A stretch of DNA of 64,000 bases from Lysinibacillus sphaericus (GTDB lineage Bacteria; Bacillota; Bacilli; Bacillales_A; Planococcaceae): NCBI RefSeq assembly GCF_001629735.1, contig NZ_CP015224.1:3968001-4032000 (forward strand), in the 5' to 3' direction. Both the position numbers and the translations under genes were made by a program. Shown in pieces: positions 1-8,460 of this stretch (positions within the stretch are counted from its first letter, which is position 1; each line of letters begins with the position of its first letter). The notes under the pieces are model-generated. The model had not been told where the DNA came from and did not search any database. It saw only the letters and a list, made by a program, of their open reading frames with translations.

Positions 1-1
1 T

Positions 2-616
2 TTAACAAGAGAAGGCTATCAAGTATTACGTGCAGAAAATGCCCAGCAAGCACTAGCATTACTTAACGGGAATTTACCCGATTTAGCAGTTGTAGATGTG
101 ATGATGCCAGGAATGGATGGATTCACACTAACCGAAACGTTAACACAAGATTACGATATCCCTGTTTTATTATTAACAGCAAAGGGTGAGCTTGAAGATA
201 AAGAGCGAGGTTTTTTAGCTGGCTCAGATGATTATGTTGTGAAGCCCTTTGAGCCAAAGGAATTATTGTTTCGTATAGCAGCTATATTACGTAGAATGGA
301 TAAGAAAAATCAAATCACCATCCAAGTTGGCCAATTAGTCATTGATCGTCGTAGCTTCGAGGTTATTATTGGAGAAGAGACTCTTATCCTACCTTTAAAG
401 GAATTTGAATTACTGGCCTTATTGGCATCACGACCTAATCAAGTATTTACAAGGAGCTATATCATGGAGCAAGTATGGGGCTATGATTATGATGGAGACG
501 AACAAACATTGAATACGCATGTGAAGCGGGTTCGAGAGAGATTAAATCGTTTTGATACGGCTGTGGAAATCATCACGGTACGAGGCGTTGGCTATAAGCT
601 AGAGGCAACGTCATGA
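2..616 (+). CDS. OmpR/PhoB-family response regulator (5' end outside window)
   Basis: Seen: the frame is open from base 2, so the first residues lie outside the window. The receiver domain shows the phosphoacceptor Asp in VVDVMMPGMDG, the conserved Thr in LLLTAKG and the Lys in VVKPFEP. A winged-helix DNA-binding domain follows (FELLALLASRPNQVFTR, then WGYDYDGDEQTLNTHVKRVR), ending GVGYKLE as OmpR-family regulators do. Its stop overlaps the start of the next gene by four bases (ATGA), so the kinase downstream is almost certainly its partner. Family knowledge: such regulators bind head-to-tail 6-7 bp repeats spaced 11 bp. Exactly such a repeat lies 4 bp after the kinase gene at 1990-2007. The signal sensed is unknown. 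Confidence 0.95.
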   Translation, partial: LTREGYQVLRAENAQQALALLNGNLPDLAVVDVMMPGMDGFTLTETLTQDYDIPVLLLTAKGELEDKERGFLAGSDDYVVKPFEPKELLFRIAAILRRMDKKNQITIQVGQLVIDRRSFEVIIGEETLILPLKEFELLALLASRPNQVFTRSYIMEQVWGYDYDGDEQTLNTHVKRVRERLNRFDTAVEIITVRGVGYKLEATS

Positions 617-1986
617 AAACTTTATACAGTAAATTTGTAATGACAACATTGCTAGTGATGATTGGGAGCTTGTGTATTGGTTTTTTAGCGACGAATACCT
701 ATTATCATCAAGTTGTAAAAGAAAAAAATGATACAAAAAACGTTATTATTGCACAGGGGATTGCGCAATATATTGAGACTGCGAAGCCAGAGGACTTAAA
801 TAGTTATTTCATGACACTTGGCGAAATTGGTTATCAAATATATGTAACAACTGGAGAACAAGGAAACTTCTTTGGTGGAGAATATCGTGATAAGACATTA
901 TCAGAATCGGTTGTAGAGCATGTTCTAAACGGTGAAGTCTACCATGGTATGCGAGATTTCCCAAAAGAAACTTTTATGACAGGCTTTTTTGCTAATGAGT
1001 TGGTTAATACAATCGGTGTGCCATTTACGTATGAAAATAAGTCCTATGCATTGTTCATAAGACCAGATATTCGCTTATTGTTTTCGGAGGTGCATACATT
1101 GCTTGGTGGATTAATGCTTGCGATGATAGTACTGAGTTTACTGGCTATGCTGCTATTTGCGAAGGCATTAATTCGTCCCATTACAAAGCTAACAGCGGCG
1201 ACTCGACAGCTTGCACATGAAAAGTTTGATACCGTTTTAGACATTGATCGTAATGATGAATTAGGCCAATTGGCTACTAGTTTTAATATAATGACAGAAA
1301 AATTACAGGAAAATGATCGCGTGCGTAAGGAGTTTATAAGTAATGTATCGCATGATTTTCAATCCCCTTTATTAAATATTCAAGGATATGTTGACTTACT
1401 AAAAAATCCTTTACTGAAGGAGAGGGAACGACAGGAGTATGCAGCCATTATCGAATTAGAAACTAAACGCTTATCAACTTTAACGAAGCAATTATTGTTA
1501 TTAACATCGCTTGACCAATCGACACGAATTGTCAAACGTGAGCGTTACCGATTAGATGAACAGTTAAAGGAAAGCGTACGAAAATATCGCTGGCAAATGG
1601 AAGAGGCTCAGCTCCAAATCACATACAAACTGGAGCAGGTTATTTTTAATGGGGATGCAGGACTTCTACAAAATGTCTGGGACAACTTGCTGACAAATGC
1701 GATTAAGTACAATATCCAGGGAGGACAAATACATCTATATTTACAGCAAAAACCTGCTTCGCTTGAAATCCTTGTTGAGGATAAGGGAATAGGTATGACT
1801 GCAGCTCAATTAGCAAAAGTCTATGACCGTTTTTATCGAGCAGACACTTCTAGAACGAAGCAAGGGACTGGATTGGGGTTAGCGATAGTTAAACAAATCG
1901 TAGAGCTACATGGAGGTACTGTGCATATAGAAAGTACAGTCAATGCGGGGACAAAGGTTTATATAAATCTCCCCATTTTGTCATAA
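613..1986 (+). CDS. Sensor histidine kinase, partner of the upstream regulator
   Basis: A 457-residue membrane sensor kinase. Residues 8-30 and about 162-185 are membrane segments and enclose a roughly 130-residue external sensor that matches no domain I can name. A HAMP linker follows (about 186-238). The H-box has the phosphorylated His at 247 in NVSHDFQSP, where Phe-Gln replaces the more usual Met-Lys/Leu-Arg. The ATPase domain has N-box NLLTNAIKYN, G1 EDKGIGM and G2 GTGLGLAIVK. The start overlaps the regulator stop (ATGA), which implies translational coupling. Signal and regulon are unknown; the gene at 2060 is the best target candidate. Confidence 0.95.
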   Translation: MKTLYSKFVMTTLLVMIGSLCIGFLATNTYYHQVVKEKNDTKNVIIAQGIAQYIETAKPEDLNSYFMTLGEIGYQIYVTTGEQGNFFGGEYRDKTLSESVVEHVLNGEVYHGMRDFPKETFMTGFFANELVNTIGVPFTYENKSYALFIRPDIRLLFSEVHTLLGGLMLAMIVLSLLAMLLFAKALIRPITKLTAATRQLAHEKFDTVLDIDRNDELGQLATSFNIMTEKLQENDRVRKEFISNVSHDFQSPLLNIQGYVDLLKNPLLKERERQEYAAIIELETKRLSTLTKQLLLLTSLDQSTRIVKRERYRLDEQLKESVRKYRWQMEEAQLQITYKLEQVIFNGDAGLLQNVWDNLLTNAIKYNIQGGQIHLYLQQKPASLEILVEDKGIGMTAAQLAKVYDRFYRADTSRTKQGTGLGLAIVKQIVELHGGTVHIESTVNAGTKVYINLPILS

Positions 1987-1989
1987 GGA

Positions 1990-2030
1990 GTTCATGTAAA
2001 GTTCATGTTCTCCCGATAAACTGCTACTTA
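1990..2030 (+). promoter_or_regulatory. Direct-repeat operator over a promoter
   Basis: GTTCATG occurs at 1990-1996 and again at 2001-2007, an 11-bp head-to-tail spacing typical of OmpR-family regulators. A TACTTA -10 candidate lies at 2025-2030, preceded by TG one base upstream (extended -10), and 17 bp before it TTCATG (2002-2007) occupies the -35 position. The repeats resemble the TTCATA-type double site described for YclJ of Bacillus subtilis. That resemblance is from memory and only approximate. Inference: the regulator encoded just upstream activates the gene at 2060 from here. Confidence 0.5.
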
Positions 2031-2059
2031 GTTGAAACAAACTAAGGGGGAGTTTTCTT

Positions 2060-2464
2060 ATGGAACAGAAGTGGAGCATACGCCTTATTCGATTGGCAGC
2101 CATTTTTGCTTTAATCGGGACCTATTTAGGCTCACATATGTCTGGTTCAGGTAGCTACGAATATAGACCGATACATGCCCATATTTTACTTGTTGGTTGG
2201 CTGAGTATGTTTGCGTGGGGTATTTTTTATCGAGCTTTTAAAGTCAAATCACAAAAATTAGTGAATATACATGGTTGGACAGCTATTCTTGGCGTTTTTG
2301 GCTTAACATTAGGGATGTGGTTTTACAATATCAATCCATTTCATTTTGGCAGCACATTTACTTTAGTGTTCTTTATTGTAGGTGGAACTACATTATTGAT
2401 TAGCTTTGCTTTGTTCATTGTAGTAACATTTATGATTAAACAACAAGAAGATTTAAAAAATTAA
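2060..2464 (+). CDS. Small four-helix membrane protein, oxidase-subunit-I-like
   Basis: A 134-residue protein with four membrane segments (about 8-28, 42-62, 73-92 and 100-125). Histidines sit in HAHILLVGWLSMF and in the third helix (IHGW), a pattern recalling the haem-ligating helices of haem-copper oxidase subunit I. Short proteins of this type occur in many Bacillaceae and are often loosely annotated as cytochrome oxidase-like. It is too short to be a catalytic oxidase, and bound haem is only an inference. The ribosome site (AAGGGGGAG) is good. It forms a single-gene unit between the direct-repeat promoter and a strong terminator, so it is probably the dedicated output of the two-component system. 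Confidence 0.6.
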   Translation: MEQKWSIRLIRLAAIFALIGTYLGSHMSGSGSYEYRPIHAHILLVGWLSMFAWGIFYRAFKVKSQKLVNIHGWTAILGVFGLTLGMWFYNINPFHFGSTFTLVFFIVGGTTLLISFALFIVVTFMIKQQEDLKN

Positions 2465-2512
2465 AAAAACCTACCGTGTTACATAAGCTAGTCGTGACGC
2501 GGTAGGTTTTTT
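2464..2512. terminator. Bidirectional rho-independent terminator
   Basis: A 13-bp perfect stem (2464-2476 with 2500-2512, core CCTACCG/CGGTAGG) flanked by A and T runs on both sides. It serves the plus gene ending at 2464 and the minus gene ending at 2517. Confidence 0.9.
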
Positions 2513-2516
2513 ATGT

Positions 2517-4436
2517 TTATTGGATATCTTGCAGCGATTTTTTCAGCCATTTTGTAGCTTCTTGATAATCTTGGGCAACACCTTGTCCTTTTTTATAGAG
2601 CAGACCGAGTTGGAATTGTGCCTTTTGGTGCCCCTGATTAGCAGCTAATCTATAGAGTTGGGCAGCTTTAGCAAAGTCCTTTGGGACGCCTTGCCCATGA
2701 ATGTGCATTTGTGCTAATTGGTACTGTGCCTTTATATGCTCTTGTGCCGCAGCTTGCTCAATCCATTTGGCAGCTTCTGTGTAATCCTGTGTAACACCCT
2801 TGCCTTTATCAAATAAATTACCAAGCTGATATTGGGCACCAGCATGCCCCTGAATAGCAGCTAAGCGATAGCATCTGCGTGCCTCTTCAAGATCTATAGA
2901 AACCCCTAATCCTTGCTCGTATACTAGGCCTAATTGATATTCAGCCTGAATATGCGACTGGTCAGTTGCCGCTCTCCACCATTGTACTGCCTCTGGATAG
3001 TTAACCGGAACACCATCTCCTGCAGTTAATAAAAGTCCTAGCTCATATTGAGCATCCACATAGCCCTTTTCAGCCGCAGCCTTCAGATAGGGTAGAGCTT
3101 TATCTGGTTGATGAAGTTGATAAACATATAGACGCCCAAGCTCGAAGCCAGCGCTAATATGTCCTTTTTCAGCAGCTAAGAGTAGCCATTTCTCAGCTAA
3201 CACCATATCCTGTTCTTTTTCATAGAGAAGACCAAGGTAAAATTGTGCATGTAAGTGTCCTTTATGTGCTGCTAGCTTAAACCATTTTAAAGCCTCAAGG
3301 TGATCCATAGGTATTCCTTGGCCAGTGTTGTAGAGCATGGCAATTTGAAATTCTGCATTCATATGGTCTTGTAAAGCGGCCATATGAAACCATTTGGCTG
3401 CCTCTGTAAAGTTTTGAGGAATGCCACGACCTTTCAGATGCATATAGCCCAGATTATATTGAGCACTTGCATCTCCAGCTAAGGCAGCCATTTCAAAATA
3501 AGTGCTGGCCTCCACATAACTTTGTTCTACACCTGTACCATTATGATAAAGAAATCCTAAATTGTTTTGTGCACTGGTATTTCCTTGATCTGCGGCTAAG
3601 GTGTACCATTTGGCTGCCTCGAGGAAATTTTGCGACATGCCTAGCCCTTGATTATAAAGAACACCAAGATTGTACTGAGCATCTGCATTCCCTAAATCTG
3701 CAGCTATTTGGTAGTGATGGGCGGCTTCTGTATAATTTTGTTCTATACCTTGTCCTAGATGAAAGAGTACGCCGAGACTATAGTGTGCATTGGGATCGTT
3801 TTGATCTGCGGCTCGTTCATACCACATTTTCGCAAGCGCATAATCTTTTTTAACCCCTCGACCTTGGTTGTAAAGAGCCCCTAAATTATATTGGGCACTT
3901 GCATCTCCATTTTGTGCCGCAATTTCAAACCATTCAGCCGCATGCTTATAAGCATCTGGTGAGTGGTCTCGCTGATATAGGGTGTTATCCAACATCAAAT
4001 CTTTCTCTTCTGCGACATTCGAATTAAAGCTACGATCATAGCGCTTTATAAACCATTCAACAATATCACTTGTATAATCGAGAACAATTTTAGCCGCCTT
4101 TGCCTCCACAAGTTCATTACTAGTATGGCTCGTCATTTTATATACGAGATTCATTAATAGGGAAATCCGTCGAGGATGAATATGAGCTGTAAAACTCCGA
4201 TTATTTAACAGCATGCGAACATTTTTTAGTTTGGGCGTAGTATGCATTTCCAATTGATAAACCTCATATAAAATTTCCTCTACTACTAGAAGAGATTTCT
4301 GTAAAGAAACTTGAGGGTTTGAAATGGCGAAAAAACTAGCTTCCTGTAAATTTTTAGCTAATGCCGCGTACGACAACTGTCTTAACTTGTGACATTGTTC
4401 TTCAAGAATTCCGTAGTGTATGACGATAGTGCTCAC
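2517..4436 (-). CDS. Sel1-like repeat protein, 13 repeats
   Basis: A 639-residue soluble protein without signal peptide. Residues 1 to about 165 form an alpha-helical N-terminal region with no motif I recognise. The rest is 13 consecutive 36-residue Sel1-like repeats, each with the AxWY..AA.qG...AQY.LG..Y..G.GV pattern. Repeats 7 and 8 are shorter and less regular. Sel1 proteins act as scaffolds for protein-protein contacts, and no enzyme domain is visible. The GTG start at 4436 is the only in-frame start before an upstream stop, yet its AGAGG ribosome site abuts it with no spacer. Translation may therefore be weak, or begin at an in-frame TTG 19 codons later. It is divergent from the glycosyltransferase gene. 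Confidence 0.85.
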   Translation of the reverse strand: MSTIVIHYGILEEQCHKLRQLSYAALAKNLQEASFFAISNPQVSLQKSLLVVEEILYEVYQLEMHTTPKLKNVRMLLNNRSFTAHIHPRRISLLMNLVYKMTSHTSNELVEAKAAKIVLDYTSDIVEWFIKRYDRSFNSNVAEEKDLMLDNTLYQRDHSPDAYKHAAEWFEIAAQNGDASAQYNLGALYNQGRGVKKDYALAKMWYERAADQNDPNAHYSLGVLFHLGQGIEQNYTEAAHHYQIAADLGNADAQYNLGVLYNQGLGMSQNFLEAAKWYTLAADQGNTSAQNNLGFLYHNGTGVEQSYVEASTYFEMAALAGDASAQYNLGYMHLKGRGIPQNFTEAAKWFHMAALQDHMNAEFQIAMLYNTGQGIPMDHLEALKWFKLAAHKGHLHAQFYLGLLYEKEQDMVLAEKWLLLAAEKGHISAGFELGRLYVYQLHQPDKALPYLKAAAEKGYVDAQYELGLLLTAGDGVPVNYPEAVQWWRAATDQSHIQAEYQLGLVYEQGLGVSIDLEEARRCYRLAAIQGHAGAQYQLGNLFDKGKGVTQDYTEAAKWIEQAAAQEHIKAQYQLAQMHIHGQGVPKDFAKAAQLYRLAANQGHQKAQFQLGLLYKKGQGVAQDYQEATKWLKKSLQDIQ

Positions 4437-4602
4437 CCTCTTTCTTGGTACTCTCTTTTTTCATATATCGGAGAAATATCGATATTATTGATATGTTTTC
4501 ATGGGATTCATCAGTTGAATTGTTGCTGTTACATGATACTATTTGATATAAGGGAAATTCATAAATATGAAGAGCCTGACAGCCTATAGGTGGAGGATAG
4601 AA

Positions 4603-5316
4603 ATGAAAAATATTGCAGCTATTATTCCAGCATATAATCCGCAACAATCACTCATTACCTATGTACATCAATTACTAGCAACGACCATTACACAAATTAT
4701 TATTGTCAATGATGGAAGTGATCAGAAATATAAAGAGATTTTTGAAGATCTAAACAATATAGAAGGATGCCAAGTCCTTCAGCATCGAGACAATATTGGA
4801 AAAGGTGGTGCACTAAAAACAGCCTTTACATATATTCGAGAGCAAAAGAGAATATTTCATGGGGTACTCACAGTAGGGGCACATGGTCAGCATACATTAC
4901 AAGATGTGAAGCTTGTTTTAACGATGACGAAGGTCTTTTCAGAGGGTATTGTGCTAGGCGTACGAAACTTCCATTCAGTAGATAGTACCTTTCTTTCATA
5001 TTGGGGAAATCGTGCAACAAGCCTCTTTTTTGAACTGCTATATCACAGGAAATTAATGGATACTCAAACCGGTTTACGTTATATTTCGATGAATGAATTG
5101 CCGTGGCTAATGAAGGTGGAAGGTGAACGCTATGATTATGATACAAATATGCTAATTGCTGCACTTAAAAGAAAATGCCCTATTTTCGAGGTAGAGATTG
5201 GGCAGTTACGAATAAAAAAGAATTCCATTATTCAGTATGATGAAGTAATTAATGCAAGGTCCATTATAACGAGGATGCTTATGAATTATTTACGACCAAG
5301 AAACAATAATAATTAG
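4603..5316 (+). CDS. Family-2 glycosyltransferase-like protein lacking the DXD motif
   Basis: A 237-residue cytosolic GT-A fold protein of the polyprenol-phosphate-mannose-synthase type. Seen: AIIPAYNPQQSL at the N-terminus, IIIVNDGSD (37-40, nucleotide binding) and RDNIGKGGALKTAF (62-75). At the place where relatives read DADGQH, this protein reads GAHGQH (92-97), so both metal-binding aspartates are replaced. No C-terminal membrane anchor is present. The start is the ATG at 4603, set by GGTGGAGG seven bases upstream; an in-frame ATG at 4567 has no ribosome site. It could be an inactive or metal-independent homologue. The acceptor is unknown. Confidence 0.8.
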   Translation: MKNIAAIIPAYNPQQSLITYVHQLLATTITQIIIVNDGSDQKYKEIFEDLNNIEGCQVLQHRDNIGKGGALKTAFTYIREQKRIFHGVLTVGAHGQHTLQDVKLVLTMTKVFSEGIVLGVRNFHSVDSTFLSYWGNRATSLFFELLYHRKLMDTQTGLRYISMNELPWLMKVEGERYDYDTNMLIAALKRKCPIFEVEIGQLRIKKNSIIQYDEVINARSIITRMLMNYLRPRNNNN

Positions 5317-5401
5317 CGTTTAAAATTAAAATAAAGAGCTAGGATAAAGTATAACAATTACTCAATAGAACGTAGCGAGTATAGAAAGAAGGAGCATATT
5401 T

Positions 5402-5662
5402 ATGGAATATTCAGATCAAGTTAAAAATCGTGTAAAACGGATGGAAGGTCAGCTACGTGGTATTTTAAAGATGATGGAGGAGGAAAAAGACTGTAAGGCA
5501 GTAATTACGCAACTATCAGCCGTTCGCTCAGCTGTAGACCGAACAGTTGGTGTGATTGTTAGTACAAATTTATTGGAATGTGTGCAAAATGCTGAAGGAG
5601 ATGGCGAAAAGATGAACGAGGCCATTCAGGAAGCGGTTAACTTAGTAGTGAAAAGTCGTTAA
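5402..5662 (+). CDS. CstR-like persulfide-sensing repressor (CsoR/DUF156 family)
   Basis: An 86-residue all-helical DUF156 repressor. Copper-sensing CsoR proteins use a Cys-His-Cys set. Here Cys31 (KDCKAVITQLSAV) and Cys60 (NLLECV) are kept, but the His position is Asn56 (STNLLEC). That Cys31/Cys60 plus Asn arrangement, and the numbering, match CstR, which forms di- and trisulfide bridges with persulfide and derepresses sulfide-detoxification genes. No rhodanese, sulfurtransferase, TauE or persulfide dioxygenase gene is adjacent, so the targets lie elsewhere. A good AAGGAG site precedes the ATG and a terminator follows. Family assignment is strong and the persulfide role probable. Confidence 0.85.
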   Translation: MEYSDQVKNRVKRMEGQLRGILKMMEEEKDCKAVITQLSAVRSAVDRTVGVIVSTNLLECVQNAEGDGEKMNEAIQEAVNLVVKSR

Positions 5663-5669
5663 TCATCGT

Positions 5670-5704
5670 AAAACTCACTGGAATGTAGTGAGTTTTATTT
5701 TTTT
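5670..5704 (+). terminator. Rho-independent terminator
   Basis: A 10-bp stem, AAAACTCACT (5670-5679) with AGTGAGTTTT (5687-5696), a 7-base loop and a T-rich tail, just after the CstR-like gene. Confidence 0.85.
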
Positions 5705-5885
5705 ACAATTTAATAGTTATAATCGACGCCTATATTCTATTTTTAGGTAATTATTATTATAAGGTTAATCTTATTTTTATAGTTGAAGGTCTTAGTTGGG
5801 GAACTTGTCTCATAGCCTAGTAGTCACTTTCTTTGTTATGCTAATAATAACGATAGCGATAGCGTAAAGGGAAGGTGATAGTGTT

Positions 5886-7025
5886 ATGAAGAAATGGTTA
5901 TTATGTGGCGCTACTTTACTCATGTTAAGCCCTAATGCTGCTTATGCACAGCAAAGGGAAACTACTTCCGTAATAAATCCTGTTATAGCAAATTCAACAG
6001 TAACAACCTGGGAGCAGTTTACAAAAGAACTAATAAAGAAAATTAATAGTTTTGAGACAGATATAAATATTACATATACTGGGCCGATGAGCGATTTCAA
6101 AAAAGAGATTATGGAAGCCTTAGATCAAGCTAAAAAGCAGACTGTATATGCAAGTGGACATATGGAAAGCATTAAAATTTCGGCAGATTCTGTAGGGAAC
6201 GTATCCTATAAAATAAAGTATCTGACAAATCAAACACAAGAAGCAGCTGTACAAAAAAAGATTGGTCAAGTACTGAAAAATATTATAAAACCGTCTATGA
6301 CTGAATTTGATAAAGTAAAAGCCATTAATGATTATATTGTATCGAATACTAGTTATGGGACTAAAACAAAAGCAAGCCCCCATAGTGCCTATGCATTGCT
6401 ATTTGAAGGACAAGCTGTTTGCCAAGGTTATGCCTTAGCTGCACAGGCAATGTTATCACAGAGTGGAATTGAAACAAAATATGTGGTGGGATTTGTAAAT
6501 GGAAATGAAGCCCATGCTTGGAACTTGGTAAAAGTAGATGGTAAATGGTATCATTTGGATACAACATGGAATGATCCACTACCAAATCGCATTGGTGCTG
6601 CATCATATGATTACTTTTTAGTGACTGATGAAGTGCTTAAGAAGGATCATTCTTGGATTCAGACAGATTATCCTGCTGCCTCAAGCACTAAATATAACTT
6701 TATGCAAAATGTTCATTTTGCGTATCCATTAAATAATGTCGTCTATTTTAGTAATACGGCTGATCACGATAAATTATATAAGCTAGAAATGGCAACTGGT
6801 AAAAAAACAAAAGTGTTGGATAAACGAGCGTTGTATATTACTGGAATGGGCCAAAATCTATATTACAGTGATTATAGTAACAGCGGTTATTTAACAAAGC
6901 TAAATCTGAAAACATTAAAGGCTGAAGTATTGGTTAAACAGCCAGTAACGAATCTAAAGATTAGTGACAATTATTTAATCTATAACATGAATGCTAAAGA
7001 GCATAAACTTAAATTAAATCAATAA
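5886..7025 (+). CDS. Secreted transglutaminase-fold protein (first of a tandem pair)
   Basis: A 379-residue exported protein. The signal peptide is residues 1-21 (cleavage near AYA-QQ). A transglutaminase-like core spans about 135-235 with the triad Cys179 (AVCQGYA), His210 (EAHAWN) and Asp225 (HLDTTWND). Residues 265-379 hold repeated YxSD/YFSN...L..L.l.tgk strands resembling the DUF5050 beta-propeller-like repeat. In such domains the triad usually means cysteine protease or peptidase activity on cell-wall or surface proteins, rather than crosslinking. Substrate is unknown. It is about 45 percent similar by eye to the next gene across its whole length. Ribosome site AAGGTGAT precedes the ATG. 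Confidence 0.85.
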   Translation: MKKWLLCGATLLMLSPNAAYAQQRETTSVINPVIANSTVTTWEQFTKELIKKINSFETDINITYTGPMSDFKKEIMEALDQAKKQTVYASGHMESIKISADSVGNVSYKIKYLTNQTQEAAVQKKIGQVLKNIIKPSMTEFDKVKAINDYIVSNTSYGTKTKASPHSAYALLFEGQAVCQGYALAAQAMLSQSGIETKYVVGFVNGNEAHAWNLVKVDGKWYHLDTTWNDPLPNRIGAASYDYFLVTDEVLKKDHSWIQTDYPAASSTKYNFMQNVHFAYPLNNVVYFSNTADHDKLYKLEMATGKKTKVLDKRALYITGMGQNLYYSDYSNSGYLTKLNLKTLKAEVLVKQPVTNLKISDNYLIYNMNAKEHKLKLNQ

Positions 7026-7036
7026 CAATTATTAAC

Positions 7037-7078
7037 AGGCATAAAAGGACTTTGAACGGGTTCTTTGTGCTTGTTTTT
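7037..7078 (+). terminator. Probable weak terminator
   Basis: An imperfect stem, AGGCATAAA (7037-7045) with TTTGTGCTT (7064-7072), followed by GTTTTTG, between the two transglutaminase-fold genes. A TATAAT at 7082-7087 could begin a separate transcript for the second gene, but no good -35 was found. Confidence 0.45.
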
Positions 7079-7114
7079 GTATATAATGAAAGAAGAAGGT
7101 TGGAGGTGAGGAGT

Positions 7115-8410
7115 TTGTGGAAGAAATTAGCTATTATTGTGATAATCATTATTTTCATTGACCCCATTTATACGGCTGGTAAAGCAGTTGTCCGGCAGGT
7201 GGCGGACTGGACAAATAATGATGAAATAGAAACAATGCTTCTTTCAACAAAGGACAAAATCGTTGATGTTACTGCTAGACTTTCAGACAATGCCTCAATA
7301 GAAACGGCCATACCTATAGAAGACATGCATGATATGGAGGTAGCACCTACTGCTCAAGCAATTCAGAAGCCAGAGACGAAGTTAGTTGTGACAAACGTTA
7401 AGGAAATGACTGATGCAATGTATGCGTATTATAGTAGTTTCTCACCGAAATTTGAAATTCAATATAAAGGGAATACACAACGAATTGAACAAATTGTAGA
7501 AGAGGCCTATAACAATGCAATCGAACGAGATGATTATGTGTATGGCCATATTAGTAAACATTCAATTCGTTTTGAATATGGAAGAAACCAGGCAACAATA
7601 TTTGGGGAGCAAAGCTATTTAATGACGCCAGAACAAGCTGCCTACGTCGAGATGAATGTCCAAGAGATCATCGCCAAAATCAGTAATAAATCTATGTCAG
7701 ACGTAGAAAAGGTACGAGCTGTTAATGACTACATTGTGGCGAATACGGCCTATACCGATCAAACGAATTCTAGTCCCCATAGTGCCTATACTGTTCTTGC
7801 AGAGCAGGGAGGGGTTTGTCAGGGCTATGCATTACTTGCTCACTCCATGTTACAAAAGCTTGGGATTGAGACTAAATATATTGTAGGATATGTAGGTCAA
7901 GAAGGACATGCGTGGAATTTAGTGAAGTTAGGTGGTCAATGGTATCACCTCGATACGACCTGGAATGATCCAGTCCCAGATCGTAAGGGTGCGATTCGTT
8001 ACCAATACTTTTTAGTGGATGACCGCACAATGGCAAAAGATCACTCATGGATTGCTGAAGATTATCCAAAAGCAACGAGCACACTTTATAGCTACTATCA
8101 TGATATAGACTTCCCAGCACAGGTTGACGATCAATTATATTTTAGCAACATCTCTGATGACAATAAGCTATATGTGCTTGATATGAAGACAGGTAAGACG
8201 AAACGAGTAACAAATTCACGTGTACAATACGTCGTTTATGCAGATGGATGGCTCTATTATAGTAATTATTCCCGAGGCGCTTATTTAACAAAGATTCGTC
8301 CAGATGGTAGCGGGGAACAGCCCCTAAACCGCGAAGAGACAAAGGATTTATTTGTGAAAGATGGCTATCTTTATTTCACAACGAATGAGTTAAAGAAAAT
8401 GGCCCTATAA
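7115..8410 (+). CDS. Membrane-anchored transglutaminase-fold protein (second of the pair)
   Basis: A 431-residue paralogue of the preceding protein. The start is TTG 7115, eight bases after GGAGG; an ATG at 7052 lacks a ribosome site. Residues 4-17 are a hydrophobic signal anchor (KKLAIIVIIIIFI) with no clear cleavage site, so it probably stays membrane-bound facing outward. A spacer of about 90 residues follows, then the transglutaminase core with Cys235 (GVCQGYA), His265 (GHAWN) and Asp280 (HLDTTWND). The C-terminal strand repeats (YFSN..DDNKLYVLDMKTGKTKRV) match the first copy. Inference: a duplication that gave one secreted and one anchored form. Substrate is unknown. Confidence 0.85.
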   Translation: MWKKLAIIVIIIIFIDPIYTAGKAVVRQVADWTNNDEIETMLLSTKDKIVDVTARLSDNASIETAIPIEDMHDMEVAPTAQAIQKPETKLVVTNVKEMTDAMYAYYSSFSPKFEIQYKGNTQRIEQIVEEAYNNAIERDDYVYGHISKHSIRFEYGRNQATIFGEQSYLMTPEQAAYVEMNVQEIIAKISNKSMSDVEKVRAVNDYIVANTAYTDQTNSSPHSAYTVLAEQGGVCQGYALLAHSMLQKLGIETKYIVGYVGQEGHAWNLVKLGGQWYHLDTTWNDPVPDRKGAIRYQYFLVDDRTMAKDHSWIAEDYPKATSTLYSYYHDIDFPAQVDDQLYFSNISDDNKLYVLDMKTGKTKRVTNSRVQYVVYADGWLYYSNYSRGAYLTKIRPDGSGEQPLNREETKDLFVKDGYLYFTTNELKKMAL

Positions 8411-8421
8411 ATGGGGACATA

Positions 8422-8460
8422 AAAAAGGGCAGGACTTATAAACAGTCAGAGGCCCTTTTT
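8422..8460. terminator. Bidirectional terminator
   Basis: A 9-bp stem, AAAAAGGGC (8422-8430) with GCCCTTTTT (8452-8460). It lies after the plus gene ending at 8410 and overlaps the 3' end of the minus gene at 8436. Confidence 0.8.

Noticed and set aside
3467..3853. 128-codon plus-strand frame inside the Sel1 gene
   Set aside because: It arises from the repeat structure of the minus-strand Sel1 gene and lacks a start signal.
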